Below are positions 28,525 to 42,779 of a stretch of 64,000 nt of DNA, piece by piece. How positions within the stretch are numbered: the first letter of the stretch is position 1; every line of letters begins with the position of its first letter. The position numbers were made by a program, and so were the translations under genes. Origin of the DNA: Caballeronia calidae (lineage in GTDB: Bacteria > Pseudomonadota > Gammaproteobacteria > Burkholderiales > Burkholderiaceae); contig NZ_FCOX02000001.1 in NCBI RefSeq assembly GCF_900044055.2, positions 62,001-126,000 on the forward strand. Reading direction: 5' to 3'. Below the pieces are notes generated by a model. It saw only the letters and a list, made by a program, of their open reading frames with translations, had not been told where the DNA came from and did no database searches.

Positions 28525-29358
28525 CTAAAGCCAGCGCTCCCAGACGGGCGTGAGATCGTCGGGCAGCGGCGGCAGCAGGCCGAGATCGACACGCCCCTCG
28601 CCCGCGCCGTGGAAGTCGGAGCCGCGCGACGCCTCGAAACCGTAGCGGCGCGCGACATCGGCGTATTCGCGGTATTGATCGGGCGTGTGGCTGCCCGTGA
28701 CGACCTCGATCGCGCGGCCGCCGAGCTGGATGAACTCGTCGAAGAGCGCGGCGAACTGGACCGGCGTGTAGTCGTAGCGCCCCGGATGCGCGACGATCGG
28801 CTCGCCGCCCGCATCCTTGATCCACTTCATCGCGTCCGCGAGTTTCGCCCACCGATGTCCGACGTAACCCGGCTTGCCTTCGCCAAGATAACGCGCGAAG
28901 ACGTCGGAGGTGGACTGCGCGTAGCCCGCTTCCACCAGAAAGCGCGCGAAGTGTGTGCGCGAGATCATGTCGGGATCGTCGGTGAAGCGCAGCGCGCCTT
29001 CGTAGGCATTCGGAATGCCGACCGCGGCGAGCGCCTCGCCGATGGCGACGCCGCGCGCCGCGCGCCCGTTGCGCGTGGACGCGAGCCCGTTGCGCAGTGC
29101 TTCGTTCGCCGGATCGACGTTCATGCCGACGATATGCACCGTACGCGATGCCCACGTCACCGAGATCTCGACGCCGGGCAGATAGCCCATGCCGAGCGCC
29201 TCGGCCGCCTGACGCGCTTCGTCCTGCCCGCCCAGCTGATCGTGATCCGTGAGCGACCACAGCGTCACGCCGTTCGCATGCGCGCGCGCCGCGACCTCGG
29301 CGGGCGCGAACTGGCCGTCGGACACAGTGGAGTGGCAATGCAGATCGGCGTTCATCAT
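28525..29358 (-). CDS. rnm: PHP-domain phosphoesterase, RNase AM / 3',5'-nucleoside bisphosphate phosphatase
   Basis: The 277-residue PHP protein carries the metal-binding set ADLHCHSTVSDG, WSLTDHDQLGG, YLPGVEIS, IVAHPGRYD and RGSDFHGAGE. In E. coli the relative (YciV) trims 5' ends of rRNA and dephosphorylates pAp. The start may be the ATG at 29358 or the next codon at 29355. Confidence 0.9.
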   Translation of the reverse strand: MMNADLHCHSTVSDGQFAPAEVAARAHANGVTLWSLTDHDQLGGQDEARQAAEALGMGYLPGVEISVTWASRTVHIVGMNVDPANEALRNGLASTRNGRAARGVAIGEALAAVGIPNAYEGALRFTDDPDMISRTHFARFLVEAGYAQSTSDVFARYLGEGKPGYVGHRWAKLADAMKWIKDAGGEPIVAHPGRYDYTPVQFAALFDEFIQLGGRAIEVVTGSHTPDQYREYADVARRYGFEASRGSDFHGAGEGRVDLGLLPPLPDDLTPVWERWL

Positions 29359-29438
29359 GGGCTCGTGGATATCACTGACATTCTAACTGTATCGGCATGA
29401 CACGCCGATTATGTAGTCGCTTCGCTCTGGCAGCGCCC

Positions 29439-30323
29439 TCATGCGCAGAACAACTCGATCAGCGCCGCGATGCGCTCCGGCTGGTCGTGGTGGATCATGT
29501 GACCCGCCTCGTCGACGATTTCCTCGCGCCAGTCGGAAAACACGTCGAAGCGCGTCTTGAACTCTGCGACGGGCATCTTCCCCGCGAAGACCGCGAGGGC
29601 CGGCGAATCCTTCGCTTCGACGTGCAGCACTGGCGCCTCGACGCGCGCCCATACGGCGCTCACCTCGTCCAGCCGATAAAGCGTGGGTCCGCGCAGCTTG
29701 TGCGCCGGATCGGCGAGCAGATGGAAGCGCTCGTCCGCTTCCTTGCGCGACCAGTGCTGCGCGAGATAACGCGCGCGGTCGCGCGCAAGACGCGGATTCG
29801 TGCGGATGAGCCGGTCGGCGACTTCGTCGAGGTTCGCGTAGCTGCGCAGCGCGGGCGGCGCGCGCAGATCGTCGAGCCATTGCGCGATGCGCCCCGGAGA
29901 CTGCGACGCGCGCGCGGCAGCCAGCCCGAAGCCTTCCAGATCGACCACGCGGCGCACACGCTGCGGCCGCACGCCCGCGTATAGCAACGACACGTTCGCG
30001 CCCATGCTGTGTCCGACGAGATTCACCTGCGCGCCCGGCGCGTAGTGATCGAGCAGCACGTCGAGATCGCCGAGGTAGTCGGGGAAGTAGTAATGGCCCC
30101 CACCCTTTTGAGCGACCGGCCAGTCCGACAGTCCGAAGCCGCGCGCGTCCGGCGCGAGCACTTGCCAGTCGCCGGCGAGCGCATCGACGACGAACTGGAA
30201 CGACGCGCCGATATCCATCCAGCCGTGCAGCATGAAGAGCATCGGGGCGTCGGGCGAGCCCCAGCGGCGCACGTGCAGACGCACGCTGCGCACATCGACG
30301 AACTCGGAGCGCGATTCTTTCAT
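29439..30323 (-). CDS. Alpha/beta-fold hydrolase
   Basis: The 294-residue protein has the oxyanion block LFMLHGWMDIGASF, the nucleophile elbow LVGHSMGANVSL with catalytic Ser, and a C-terminal DEAGHMIHHDQPERIA with the catalytic His. The fold is clear; substrate unknown. ATG 30323 (MKESRSEF) is preferred over an in-frame start 15 nt upstream. It stands alone between rnm and the DUF455 gene, all on the minus strand. Confidence 0.88.
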   Translation of the reverse strand: MKESRSEFVDVRSVRLHVRRWGSPDAPMLFMLHGWMDIGASFQFVVDALAGDWQVLAPDARGFGLSDWPVAQKGGGHYYFPDYLGDLDVLLDHYAPGAQVNLVGHSMGANVSLLYAGVRPQRVRRVVDLEGFGLAAARASQSPGRIAQWLDDLRAPPALRSYANLDEVADRLIRTNPRLARDRARYLAQHWSRKEADERFHLLADPAHKLRGPTLYRLDEVSAVWARVEAPVLHVEAKDSPALAVFAGKMPVAEFKTRFDVFSDWREEIVDEAGHMIHHDQPERIAALIELFCA

Positions 30324-30383
30324 GGTCTCGTCTCGCATCGAATGAAAAAGGATGATCGTTCGATTATAGCGGCGATGGGCGCG

Positions 30384-31223
30384 CTACTTTGCGTCGTCGA
30401 GGCCGGCGAGCGCGCGCAACTCGGCCTCGTCGAAGCCGGCGTCGCGGCGGGCCTCGAAGTTGAACGGGCCGCGCAGCTTCGGCGCGTGATAGCGCTCGGC
30501 GAGGCTTTCGTAGGTCGTGTGCGGATCGAGATTCTCGCCGTCGCACAGGAAACGGAACCAGCGATTGCCGATCAGCACGTGCCCGATTTCATCGCGCAGG
30601 ATCACGTCGAGGATCGCCGCCGACGCGTGATCGCCCGCCTGCGCGAGGCGCTTTCTGATAGGCGGCGACGCGTCGAGTCCACGCGCTTCCAGCGTGCGCG
30701 GCACGAGCGCCATGCGCGCGAGCACATCTCCGCGCGTGCGCTGCGCCATTTCCCACAGGCCGTCGTGAGCGGGGAAATCGCCGTAGGCGTGGCCGAACTC
30801 GGCGAGCCGCGCGCTCAGCAACGAAAAATGATGCGCTTCCTCGGCAGCCACTTTCAACCAGTCAAGATAAAAATCGACTGGCATCGACGGAAAGCGCCAT
30901 ACGGCGTCGAGCGCGAGATTGATCGCATTGAATTCGATGTGCGCGAGCGCGTGCAGCAGCACCGCGCGCCCTGCTTCCGACTGCATGCCGCGGCGCTTCA
31001 GCGACGAGGGTTCGACGAGTGCCGGGCGCTCGGGCCTTCCGGGCAAGTCGCCCGGTTCCGCGAATGTCGCGCCCGGATCGATGCGCGACGGCTCCGCGCG
31101 CACCGCGTCCCACAGCGCGCCGGCGCGCGCCGCTTTCGCGGCGGGCTCGCGCTCGCGCAGGATGTCGAGCGCCGCGCGGCGTGCGCAATCGTCGGCGTCG
31201 GGGAAAATCGTTGACTCGTGCAT
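30384..31223 (-). CDS. DUF455 ferritin-like protein
   Basis: The 279-residue protein has the four-helix di-iron pattern of DUF455: AHIEFNAINLALDAVWRFP, KVAAEEAHHFSLL and ILRDEIGHVLIGNRWF provide Glu and His metal ligands. Members resemble the tRNA hydroxylase MiaE by fold, but the role here is unknown. The start is ATG 31223 (MHESTIFPDA); the open frame runs 16 codons further upstream. Confidence 0.87.
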   Translation of the reverse strand: MHESTIFPDADDCARRAALDILREREPAAKAARAGALWDAVRAEPSRIDPGATFAEPGDLPGRPERPALVEPSSLKRRGMQSEAGRAVLLHALAHIEFNAINLALDAVWRFPSMPVDFYLDWLKVAAEEAHHFSLLSARLAEFGHAYGDFPAHDGLWEMAQRTRGDVLARMALVPRTLEARGLDASPPIRKRLAQAGDHASAAILDVILRDEIGHVLIGNRWFRFLCDGENLDPHTTYESLAERYHAPKLRGPFNFEARRDAGFDEAELRALAGLDDAK

Positions 31224-31446
31224 CGGACTATCTCGAAAACAGACGGCGAAGGCGACGGTCCGGCGGACCAATGTCGCAAACAGCTAAAATGGTAATCCCG
31301 GCGAACGCCTCATCACGCGCAACAATCGGCGCAAGGATCGCGCGACGGCGTCGGTCACGCCGCACCGGCAGGCGCGCATTTTAGCGCCGCAGCCACGCGG
31401 CGCCGCGCGCGCCCCACCTTCACGACACCACGCCCCAGGAGACAAT

Positions 31447-31971
31447 GTGGCCATCTACAAACTCGGCGACGACGCCCCCACCATCCACGAAAGCGTGTTC
31501 CTCGCGGACACCGCGACCATCATCGGCCGCGTGACGCTCGAGGAAAACGCGAGCGTCTGGCCCGCCGCCGCGCTGCGCGGCGACAACGAGCCGATCGTCG
31601 TCGGGCGCGGCAGCAATGTCCAGGAAGGTGCCGTGCTGCATGCGGACCCGGGCTTTCCGCTGACGATCGAAAACGACGTCACCGTCGGCCATCAGGCGAT
31701 GCTGCACGGCTGCACGATCAAGGAAGGCTCGCTGATCGGGATTCAGGCGGTGGTCTTGAATGGTGCGGTGATCGGCCGCAACTGTCTGGTTGGCGCGGGC
31801 GCCGTCGTCACCGAAGGCAAGGTGTTCCCGGACAACACGCTGATTCTCGGCTCGCCCGCGAAGGCGGTGCGTGAGATCGGCGAGGCGGATATCGCCCGCA
31901 TGCGCGCGGCCACGGCAAGCTATGCCGACCGGCGCGAATATTACAAGGCGCAGCTCGTGCGCATCGGCTGA
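31447..31971 (+). CDS. Gamma-carbonic-anhydrase-like hexapeptide protein
   Basis: The 174-residue protein is a left-handed beta-helix of hexapeptide repeats (ATIIGRVTLEENASVWPAAA and onwards) with metal-binding His in VLHADPGF and VGHQAMLHGC, close to YrdA/CaiE. Carbonic anhydrase activity is not certain for this group. The start is GTG at 31447, after an AGGAGA site; an ATG two bases earlier is out of frame. Confidence 0.9.
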   Translation: MAIYKLGDDAPTIHESVFLADTATIIGRVTLEENASVWPAAALRGDNEPIVVGRGSNVQEGAVLHADPGFPLTIENDVTVGHQAMLHGCTIKEGSLIGIQAVVLNGAVIGRNCLVGAGAVVTEGKVFPDNTLILGSPAKAVREIGEADIARMRAATASYADRREYYKAQLVRIG

Positions 31972-32017
31972 GCACCGCGCAAGACGGCGCATCGGCCTCA
32001 TTACCCAAGGAAGAGTT

Positions 32018-32968
32018 GTGAACGACCAGTTGCAGAAATTCATGTTCAACGCGGCGCCCGTGCGCGGCGAGATCGTCTCATTGCACCACACGTGGCAGGA
32101 AGTGCTTGCGCGCCGCGCCTATCCGCTGGCCGTGCGCAACGTGCTCGGCGAGATGATGGCCGCGTGCGCGCTCCTGTCGGCGAACCTCAAGTTCGACGGC
32201 ACGCTCGTCATGCAGATCTACGGCGACGGCCCGGTGAAGATGCTGGTCGTGCAATGCCACTCGAACCTCTCGCTGCGCGCCACCGCCAAGCTCGCGGAAG
32301 GCGTGGAGGGCGAGCTCGAGAACGAGATGTCGCTCGCCGATCTGCTGAACCGGCACGGGCGTGGCCGCTGTGTCATCACGCTCGATCCCGCCGACAAAAA
32401 GCCGGGGCAGCAGCCGTATCAGGGCATCGTGCCGCTGTCGGGCGAGCATGGTCCGCTTGCATCGATGGCCGAAGTGCTCGAGCACTACATGCATCACTCC
32501 GAGCAGCTCGACACGCGCCTGTGGCTCGCCGCCGATACCGATCGCGCGGTCGGCATGCTGCTCCAGAAGCTGCCGGGCGATGGCGGCATCATCCCGCATC
32601 CGGGCGAGCACGACGCCGACACCTGGCAGCGCGTCTGTCATCTCGGCAGTACGCTTTCGAATGAGGAATTGCTGAAGGAAGAGCCGGAGACGGTCTTCAA
32701 GCGGCTCTTCTGGCAGGAGAACGTGCAGCATTTCGATCCCGCGCCGGCGCGCTTCCAGTGCACGTGCTCGCGCGAGAAAGTGGGCGGCATGCTGAAGATG
32801 CTCGGCCGCGAGGAAGTCGACAGCGTGCTCGAGGAGCGCGGCGACGTCGAAGTGCATTGCGAGTTCTGCAACCAGCGCTACGACTTCGACGCCGTCGACG
32901 TCGCGCAACTTTTTGTCGCGAAAGAACTCTCACAGGGTGTGAGCCCGGCGTCGGATCAGCGGCACTGA
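32018..32968 (+). CDS. hslO: Redox-regulated chaperone Hsp33
   Basis: Holdase activated by oxidation and unfolding. The GTG start at 32018 after AAGGAAGAG gives 316 residues. The C-terminal zinc-switch cysteines are present as CTCS and CEFCNQRYDF (CxC then CxxC), and the N-terminal substrate domain has EIVSLHHTWQEVLARRAYP. Downstream of the carbonic-anhydrase-like gene by 46 bp and probably co-transcribed. Confidence 0.94.
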   Translation: MNDQLQKFMFNAAPVRGEIVSLHHTWQEVLARRAYPLAVRNVLGEMMAACALLSANLKFDGTLVMQIYGDGPVKMLVVQCHSNLSLRATAKLAEGVEGELENEMSLADLLNRHGRGRCVITLDPADKKPGQQPYQGIVPLSGEHGPLASMAEVLEHYMHHSEQLDTRLWLAADTDRAVGMLLQKLPGDGGIIPHPGEHDADTWQRVCHLGSTLSNEELLKEEPETVFKRLFWQENVQHFDPAPARFQCTCSREKVGGMLKMLGREEVDSVLEERGDVEVHCEFCNQRYDFDAVDVAQLFVAKELSQGVSPASDQRH

Positions 32969-33132
32969 GCACCTGCGAAAGCCTTGTTCAGCGGGCGTTA
33001 CGCCGCACTGGCCGAAGCGCCGGAGGCACGACGCGCGGCGGTCGTGCCCACCCGGCGCGGGTGTCTCGTCATATCCGCTGCGCGCTATGATGGGGCTCTT
33101 GCTTAGTTGTCCGACCCGCTGGAGGTCGCCAG

Positions 33133-33486
33133 ATGAAAACCGCAACGCTCAACCTGAAACTCGCGTCGTGCATCGCCGGGGTGGCGCTCGCCGCCGGCTG
33201 CACGATGGACCCGCCCGGCCCCTCGCCCATCTATAGCCGCCTGCCCGATGCGCCCCCCGCGCTTCAGCAGACGCTGACGCCGCAACAGCAGATGGACCGC
33301 TACAACGCCATCGACAAGCAGGCGCTGAACGAATCGCAACAGGCCGCCGCAGCGGGCAACGCCGCGAAGACGATGTCGCAGTTCTACGCGCCCATGCCGG
33401 TCTCGGTCTACGGCGGATATTCGAGCGGCGGCTGGGGCGGCGGTCCATACTGGGGTGTCGGCACCGGTTTCGGCACCGCGTGGTGA
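33133..33486 (+). CDS. Small lipoprotein with Gly/Tyr-rich C-terminus
   Basis: The 117-residue protein has a signal peptide with lipobox LAAGC (Cys at residue 22), a middle part rich in Gln and Ala, and a C-terminal stretch rich in Gly, Tyr and Trp (VYGGYSSGGWGGGPYWGVG). A GGAGG site precedes the ATG and a strong terminator follows. Function unknown; probably outer-membrane attached. Confidence 0.85.
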   Translation: MKTATLNLKLASCIAGVALAAGCTMDPPGPSPIYSRLPDAPPALQQTLTPQQQMDRYNAIDKQALNESQQAAAAGNAAKTMSQFYAPMPVSVYGGYSSGGWGGGPYWGVGTGFGTAW

Positions 33487-33513
33487 GCGAAGCAGCAAGC
33501 AGAAGCCGGATAC

Positions 33514-33549
33514 AAAAATGGCGCGGTCGATGTGACCGCGCCATTTTTT
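33514..33549. terminator. Bidirectional terminator
   Basis: AAAAATGGCGCGGTC and GACCGCGCCATTTTTT form a long stem with a 5-nt loop between the convergent lipoprotein and ftsB genes. Confidence 0.92.
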
Positions 33550-33574
33550 CGTCTTGCCCGATGAAGCCGCCACG

Positions 33575-34042
33575 CTACTGCGCCGCGCCCTCCTGCTTCT
33601 TCTTCGCTTCAGCCGCTTTTTCCTTCTGCGCCTTCTTGTCCATGTCGCGCAACTCCTGCTTCGAGCGCGAAACGGGATTCGGCACCACGCGCAGCGGCGC
33701 CGCCGAGACCTGACCGCGCGTCGAGCCGGTCACGCCCGGCACGTTCGCCGAATTGACGGGCGCGGTGGAATTCGGCGAGACGAACTGCACGAAGACTTCG
33801 CTGTCTTTCACCATGCCCATCTCGTAGCGCGCGCGCTCTTCCACGGCGGCAGTGCCGCCTTGAAGATCCTGCACTTCGCCCTGGACGCGCTCGTTGCGCA
33901 ATCGAAGGTTCGTGTTCTTCTCCGTCTGCTGCGCGAGCTGCTGTTGCAATTCATGCACACGCAGCCAGCCGCCGTGCCCCCACCAGAGCGGGTATTGGAT
34001 CAGCACCAGCAACAGAACCAGAACGACAGTTACGAGCCGCAT
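33575..34042 (-). CDS. ftsB: Cell division protein FtsB
   Basis: Bitopic divisome protein that links FtsQ and FtsL. The 155-residue protein starts with a short cytoplasmic end and a transmembrane helix ([20 protein letters not shown]), then a coiled coil (about residues 28-65) and the [16 protein letters not shown] motif. The tail of about 70 residues, ending in a Lys/Ala/Glu-rich helix, is longer than in E. coli. Located after eno, as in many proteobacteria. Confidence 0.9.
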   Translation of the reverse strand: MRLVTVVLVLLLVLIQYPLWWGHGGWLRVHELQQQLAQQTEKNTNLRLRNERVQGEVQDLQGGTAAVEERARYEMGMVKDSEVFVQFVSPNSTAPVNSANVPGVTGSTRGQVSAAPLRVVPNPVSRSKQELRDMDKKAQKEKAAEAKKKQEGAAQ

Positions 34043-34073
34043 TCACGTAGCCGAAATAAGCGCCGCCCCGCGG

Positions 34074-34101
34074 CAAAAAAGCCGTTGGGCGGCGGGCTTC
34101 A
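34074..34101 (-). terminator. Possible weak terminator between eno and ftsB
   Basis: On the minus strand AAGCC and GGCTT form a 5-bp stem around an 11-nt loop, with a run of T just after. It could partly end the eno transcript before ftsB; the stem is short. Confidence 0.35.
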
Positions 34102-34155
34102 AAGATGACGCATCAAAGACCACTAAGCGTCTTATCGACTAAAGCGGCAAAAGCT

Positions 34156-38511
<4,356 letters not shown>

Positions 38512-38562
38512 TCACGCATTCGTCAAGCCCCGGAGGCGTGCTCGCGCCCTTTTGACGAGCCG

Positions 38563-39384
38563 TCAGAGGGATGCCCGCATCGCCTTAAGCAGGCGCTGCA
38601 CTGCACGCGCGGTGTCGACCGGACGCTCCATCGGAAAGAGATGGCTGCCTTCCATCCATTCGAAATACTCGCCCGCGATGCGCCGCGTCATGCCGAGTCC
38701 GACCTGCCGCACTTCACGCGAATGCGTCCCCGCGATGAAGCCGACCGGCACCGGCGCGCCGTGCGCGAGCCGCGCGCCGAGCGTGTGCGGCAGCGTGCGG
38801 TAGATCAGATACTCGATGTGCCGGTCGAATGCGAGCGTGCGGGCGCCGTTCGCTTGAGTCTGCGGAATGCCGAAGTCGATATAGTCTGCGAGCATGCGCG
38901 CGTCCCAGCGCGCGAACGCGGGCTTCGCCAGGAAATGCCGCCATGCCTCCTCGCGGCTCGCCCATTGCGTGCGGCGCTTCTTCGTCGCGGCGGCGGGCGA
39001 CAGCCGCTCGTCCAGCCCGGTCCATTGCGTGACGCGCAACAGGCTGCTCTTCCAGCCCGCGATCACCGGCGAATCGAGCATCACGACGCCTTTCACCCAC
39101 CGCGGACGTTTCAGCGCCGCCATCATCGACAGATAGCCGCCGAGCGAATGCCCGACGAGCCACACTTTCGGATGCCCTTCATCGGCGTCGCGGCGATAGC
39201 GGCTCATATCGTCGATGAGTTGATCGACGAGATACGGCCAGTCGCGCGTGACCGGAAAGCGCGCGTCATGACCGATGCGCTCGATGCTGCGAATCTCGTA
39301 ATCGTCGGCGAGCTCCGAGAAAATCGTGCGATACGTCGACGCCGGAAAGCCGTTCGCGTGCGAGAAATGGATGATGTCTTTCAA
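38563..39384 (-). CDS. Alpha/beta-fold hydrolase
   Basis: The 273-residue protein starts IIHFSHANGFPASTYRTIF, has the nucleophile elbow VWLVGHSLGGYLSMM (Ser near residue 79), DSPVIAG and a late GSHLFPMERP with the catalytic His. Substrate unknown. It begins 16 bp after comEC on the same strand. Confidence 0.9.
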   Translation of the reverse strand: MKDIIHFSHANGFPASTYRTIFSELADDYEIRSIERIGHDARFPVTRDWPYLVDQLIDDMSRYRRDADEGHPKVWLVGHSLGGYLSMMAALKRPRWVKGVVMLDSPVIAGWKSSLLRVTQWTGLDERLSPAAATKKRRTQWASREEAWRHFLAKPAFARWDARMLADYIDFGIPQTQANGARTLAFDRHIEYLIYRTLPHTLGARLAHGAPVPVGFIAGTHSREVRQVGLGMTRRIAGEYFEWMEGSHLFPMERPVDTARAVQRLLKAMRASL

Positions 39385-39400
39385 GCGTGTCTCTGTTTTT

Positions 39401-41908
39401 TTAGCGCGCCATCCAGTAGCGCGCGTGGCTTTGCCGGTAGCGCTCGAACGTGATCTGCGAACCGATTTCGCTGCGTGCCGCGCCGTCTTCGTCGCTGCGC
39501 GAGAGAACGATATCGCGCATCCGATACCGCGCGAAGACAGTCGGATGCGGATGATGAAAGCGGTTGCGATAGCCTACCTGAAATATCGCCGCGAACGGCC
39601 CGACGGAATCGAGGAAAGGCTCGATCGACGAGGTCCGGCTGCCGTGATGCGGCACGATCAGCACGTCGGCGCGCAAGGCGGCGCCTTCATGCGCGATCAG
39701 CGTTCTTTCGACGTCGGCTTCGATATCCGCCGCGAACAGCGCCGCGCGCCCCGCCGCGCTCGTCACCTTCAGCACGCACGACTGATGGTTCGGCTTGCCT
39801 GAAAGCGGGCCGGGCTCGGGCCACAGCATGCGGAACTCGACGCCGTCCCACGTCCAGCGCTGCCCGGCCGCGCAACGCAGCGTTTGCGCGCCGCGCGAGC
39901 GTGCGCCGGACCAGAGCGCGTCGTTCGCCGGCAACGACGCGAGCAACTGCCGCACGGCGATCGACTGCAGCACGGCCGGCGCGCCGCCCGCGTGATCCGA
40001 ATCGGAATGGCTGATCACGAGCGCATCGAGCGCATGCACGCCCGCGGCCCGCAGATACGGCACCACGATGCGCTCGCCCGCATGCGTCGATTCCGGGCCG
40101 GGACCGGCGTCGAAGAGCAGCGTATGCCGCGCGGTCTCGACGACGAGCGCCGAACCCTGACCGATATCGAGGGCGGTCACGCGAAACGCACCTTCGGGCG
40201 CGGGATGCGCGGCGGGCGCGAGAAGCGGCAGCCAGGTCAGCGGCGCGGCGAAGCGCAACGGCCAGCCGCGCGGCGCGAGCGCCCACGCGATGCCGATGCA
40301 CGATGCGGCGAGCGCGAACGCATCGGGCCGAGGCAGATACCAGAGCGGCGACGACGCGGCATCGGCGAGGCGCGCGAGCATGTCGCAGAGCACGGACAGC
40401 GCGGCATGCGCGGCGTGGAGCATCGGTGCGTCGAGCGGTGCGGGAAGCATGAACCCGGCGAGTGTCGCGGGCGTAACGAGCACGCTGATCCACGGAATCG
40501 CGAACGCATTCGCGAGCGGGCCGAAGAGCGGAATCTGCGAGAACCAGTAGACGGTGAGCGGCGCGAGCGCGATCGTCACCGCGTACTGCACGCGCACGCT
40601 CGACGCGATGTGACGCCGCGCGCGACCGACGAACCGCGCGATGAACGCGAGCGGCCTGCGCTTTCTCGAAGGCTCGGGACGCCCCCCGACTTCGCTCGGG
40701 TCGACGCGATCCCATTGATCGATATCATCGTGATCCTGCGCCTGCGCCCGCGATTCGACCCGGCCCGCCGACGCGATCGCATGCAGGATCGCCGCCACCG
40801 CGCAGAACGACAGCCAGAATCCCGGCGACGTCACCGCCCACGGATCGGCGATCAGCACGAACGCGAGCGCCCACAAAAGCACGAGCGACGACGCTGGCCG
40901 CCGCCCGCACAGAAACGCGACCGCGACGATCAGCAGCATCCAGAGCGTGCGCTGCGCGGGCACGTTGAATCCGGCGAGCGCGGCGTAGCACGCGGCGAAC
41001 GCGGCCGCGCCGGCCGCCGCCACTTTCGGCGCCGCCGCGATCAGCGGCGCGCTCACGCCCCGCACGCGAATGCGCTTCCATGCGAAGCCGACGATCAACG
41101 CCGCCAGTCCCGCGACGAAGCCGATATGCAAGCCCGATATCGCGACCAGATGGCTCGTGCCGGTCGCGCGCATGACGGTCCAGTCGGCGTCGCTGACGGC
41201 GTCCTGCGCGCCCACCGCGAGCGCGACGATGATCCCGCGATGCGGCGCATCGCCCAGAACGCTTTCGATGCGATCGCGCGCGCGGGCGCGCAGACGATCG
41301 ATCGTCAGACGCGGGCCGGTTGCATCGGGCCTCAGACGACGCGGCATGCGCGCGGTCGATACGTTGCCCGTCGCGCGGATCCCGCTTTCGAGCAAGCTTG
41401 CTTCGGCATCGCGCAAGCCGAAGTTCGCGTTCGCGTGCGCGCGCTTCAGACGCGCGCTCAACGTCCATCGCTCACCGGCCCGAAGCTTCGCGTGATCCGG
41501 CGACATCCAGACCAGTCGCACGAGGCGCGGAAAGTCACGCAGGCCCGCGCCGTTCGTTTGCACTTCGAAGAGAAAGCGCGTGCCATCGGGCTGTTGCTGC
41601 GGCAGCCCGTGCACGAAACCGGTCAGTTCGATATCGCGCTGCTCGTATTCGACGGGCAATTGCTCGCGCAGCCGCACGTCGGCGCGTATCGCGGCATACG
41701 CGAAGCCGAACGCGCAAGCCGCGATCGCGAAGCTCGCGATGCGCACGCGCGGCTTCATCGCGCCGAGCGTCATCGCGAAGAGAAACGAAGCGACACACGC
41801 CGTCCACCCGATCGAATCCGGCAAGCGAGCCTGCTGCTGCAACCACCAGACGCCCAACGCAAATCCCAGCAGAATCGCCCGCACTTCTTCCTCTTCGTTC
41901 TTCGTCAC
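39401..41908 (-). CDS. comEC: DNA internalisation protein ComEC/Rec2
   Basis: Inner-membrane channel for uptake of single-stranded transforming DNA. The 835-residue protein has an N-terminal membrane and OB-like part, the Competence domain with many helices (including HLVAISGLHIGFVAGLAALI, about residues 250-270), and a C-terminal metallo-beta-lactamase domain with ALDIGQGSALVVE, LFDAGPG, VISHSDSDHAGG and IVPHHGSRTS. All expected parts are present, so it appears intact. Confidence 0.95.
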   Translation of the reverse strand: MTKNEEEEVRAILLGFALGVWWLQQQARLPDSIGWTACVASFLFAMTLGAMKPRVRIASFAIAACAFGFAYAAIRADVRLREQLPVEYEQRDIELTGFVHGLPQQQPDGTRFLFEVQTNGAGLRDFPRLVRLVWMSPDHAKLRAGERWTLSARLKRAHANANFGLRDAEASLLESGIRATGNVSTARMPRRLRPDATGPRLTIDRLRARARDRIESVLGDAPHRGIIVALAVGAQDAVSDADWTVMRATGTSHLVAISGLHIGFVAGLAALIVGFAWKRIRVRGVSAPLIAAAPKVAAAGAAAFAACYAALAGFNVPAQRTLWMLLIVAVAFLCGRRPASSLVLLWALAFVLIADPWAVTSPGFWLSFCAVAAILHAIASAGRVESRAQAQDHDDIDQWDRVDPSEVGGRPEPSRKRRPLAFIARFVGRARRHIASSVRVQYAVTIALAPLTVYWFSQIPLFGPLANAFAIPWISVLVTPATLAGFMLPAPLDAPMLHAAHAALSVLCDMLARLADAASSPLWYLPRPDAFALAASCIGIAWALAPRGWPLRFAAPLTWLPLLAPAAHPAPEGAFRVTALDIGQGSALVVETARHTLLFDAGPGPESTHAGERIVVPYLRAAGVHALDALVISHSDSDHAGGAPAVLQSIAVRQLLASLPANDALWSGARSRGAQTLRCAAGQRWTWDGVEFRMLWPEPGPLSGKPNHQSCVLKVTSAAGRAALFAADIEADVERTLIAHEGAALRADVLIVPHHGSRTSSIEPFLDSVGPFAAIFQVGYRNRFHHPHPTVFARYRMRDIVLSRSDEDGAARSEIGSQITFERYRQSHARYWMAR

Positions 41909-41965
41909 GGCGAACGCATGCGTCCGGAACGGCGTCCGGAACCAACGATGCGTTGACTGAAACGA

Positions 41966-42754
41966 TTATGAAGAGGCGAGCGCGAGCCGTGGGAGCGCTG
42001 CGTGAGCGTTGGCCATTGTGCCTAGGGAAAGCGCGTTTTCATCGATGCCGCGCAACTGCGCGAGCACCTTCGCGATGGCCGCGACCTGATCCGGCGTGTT
42101 GCGCCGCTTGTAGAGCCACGAAGGCGCGATGTCGGGTGCATCGGTTTCGAGCACGATCGCGTCGAGCGGCAGTTCGGTCGCGAGACGGCGAATCTGCAGC
42201 GCGCGCTCGAAGGTCAGATTGCCGCCGAAGCCGAGATGCATGCCCTGCGCGATGAACGCCTCGGCCTGCTGAAAACTGCCGTTGAACGCATGCGCGATGC
42301 CGCCGTGGATATCGTGCACGCGCAGGCCCTTCAGCACCTTGTCCTGCGACTTGCGCACATGACAAATGACCGGCAGATCGAATTCCCGCGCGAGCTTCAG
42401 CTGTTCGTTATAGAAGAACTGCTGGCGCGCATCGTCGAGCGTCGGCACGAAGTAATCGAGCCCGATCTCGCCGATGCCGACGAAAAGCGGATCGTCGAGA
42501 CTCGCCTCGATTTCATCGCGCAGCACACGCAGATCGTCTTCGTGCGCGCCCGGCGTGAAGAGCGGATGAATGCCGAGCGCATACGCGCCGCCCGTGACGC
42601 GATGCGCGAGCGCGCGCACCGTGCCGAAGTTGCCGCGATCGACGCCCGGAATCACGATGCGCGTGACGCCCGCGCCGAGCGCCGCAGCGGCGACGGCGTC
42701 GCGGTCGGCGTCGAATTCTCCGGCATCGAGATGACAGTGCGTATCGATCCACAT
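41966..42754 (-). CDS. TatD-family metal-dependent DNase
   Basis: The 262-residue TIM-barrel hydrolase carries WIDTHCHLDAGEFD, GEIGLDYF, LPVICHVRKSQD, GIAHAFNGSFQQAEAF and LETDAPDIAPSW, giving the metal ligands of TatD proteins. Members are 3'-exonucleases or D-Tyr-tRNA-like hydrolases; which applies here is unknown. It starts 25 bp after the lolD stop and probably shares its transcript. Confidence 0.92.
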   Translation of the reverse strand: MWIDTHCHLDAGEFDADRDAVAAAALGAGVTRIVIPGVDRGNFGTVRALAHRVTGGAYALGIHPLFTPGAHEDDLRVLRDEIEASLDDPLFVGIGEIGLDYFVPTLDDARQQFFYNEQLKLAREFDLPVICHVRKSQDKVLKGLRVHDIHGGIAHAFNGSFQQAEAFIAQGMHLGFGGNLTFERALQIRRLATELPLDAIVLETDAPDIAPSWLYKRRNTPDQVAAIAKVLAQLRGIDENALSLGTMANAHAALPRLALASS

Positions 42755-42779
42755 GGCGGCCTCCGCGCCTCGCGAAACG

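Noticed and set aside
39884..41956. 690-codon plus-strand open frame over comEC
   Set aside because: Antisense shadow of comEC with no recognisable motif.
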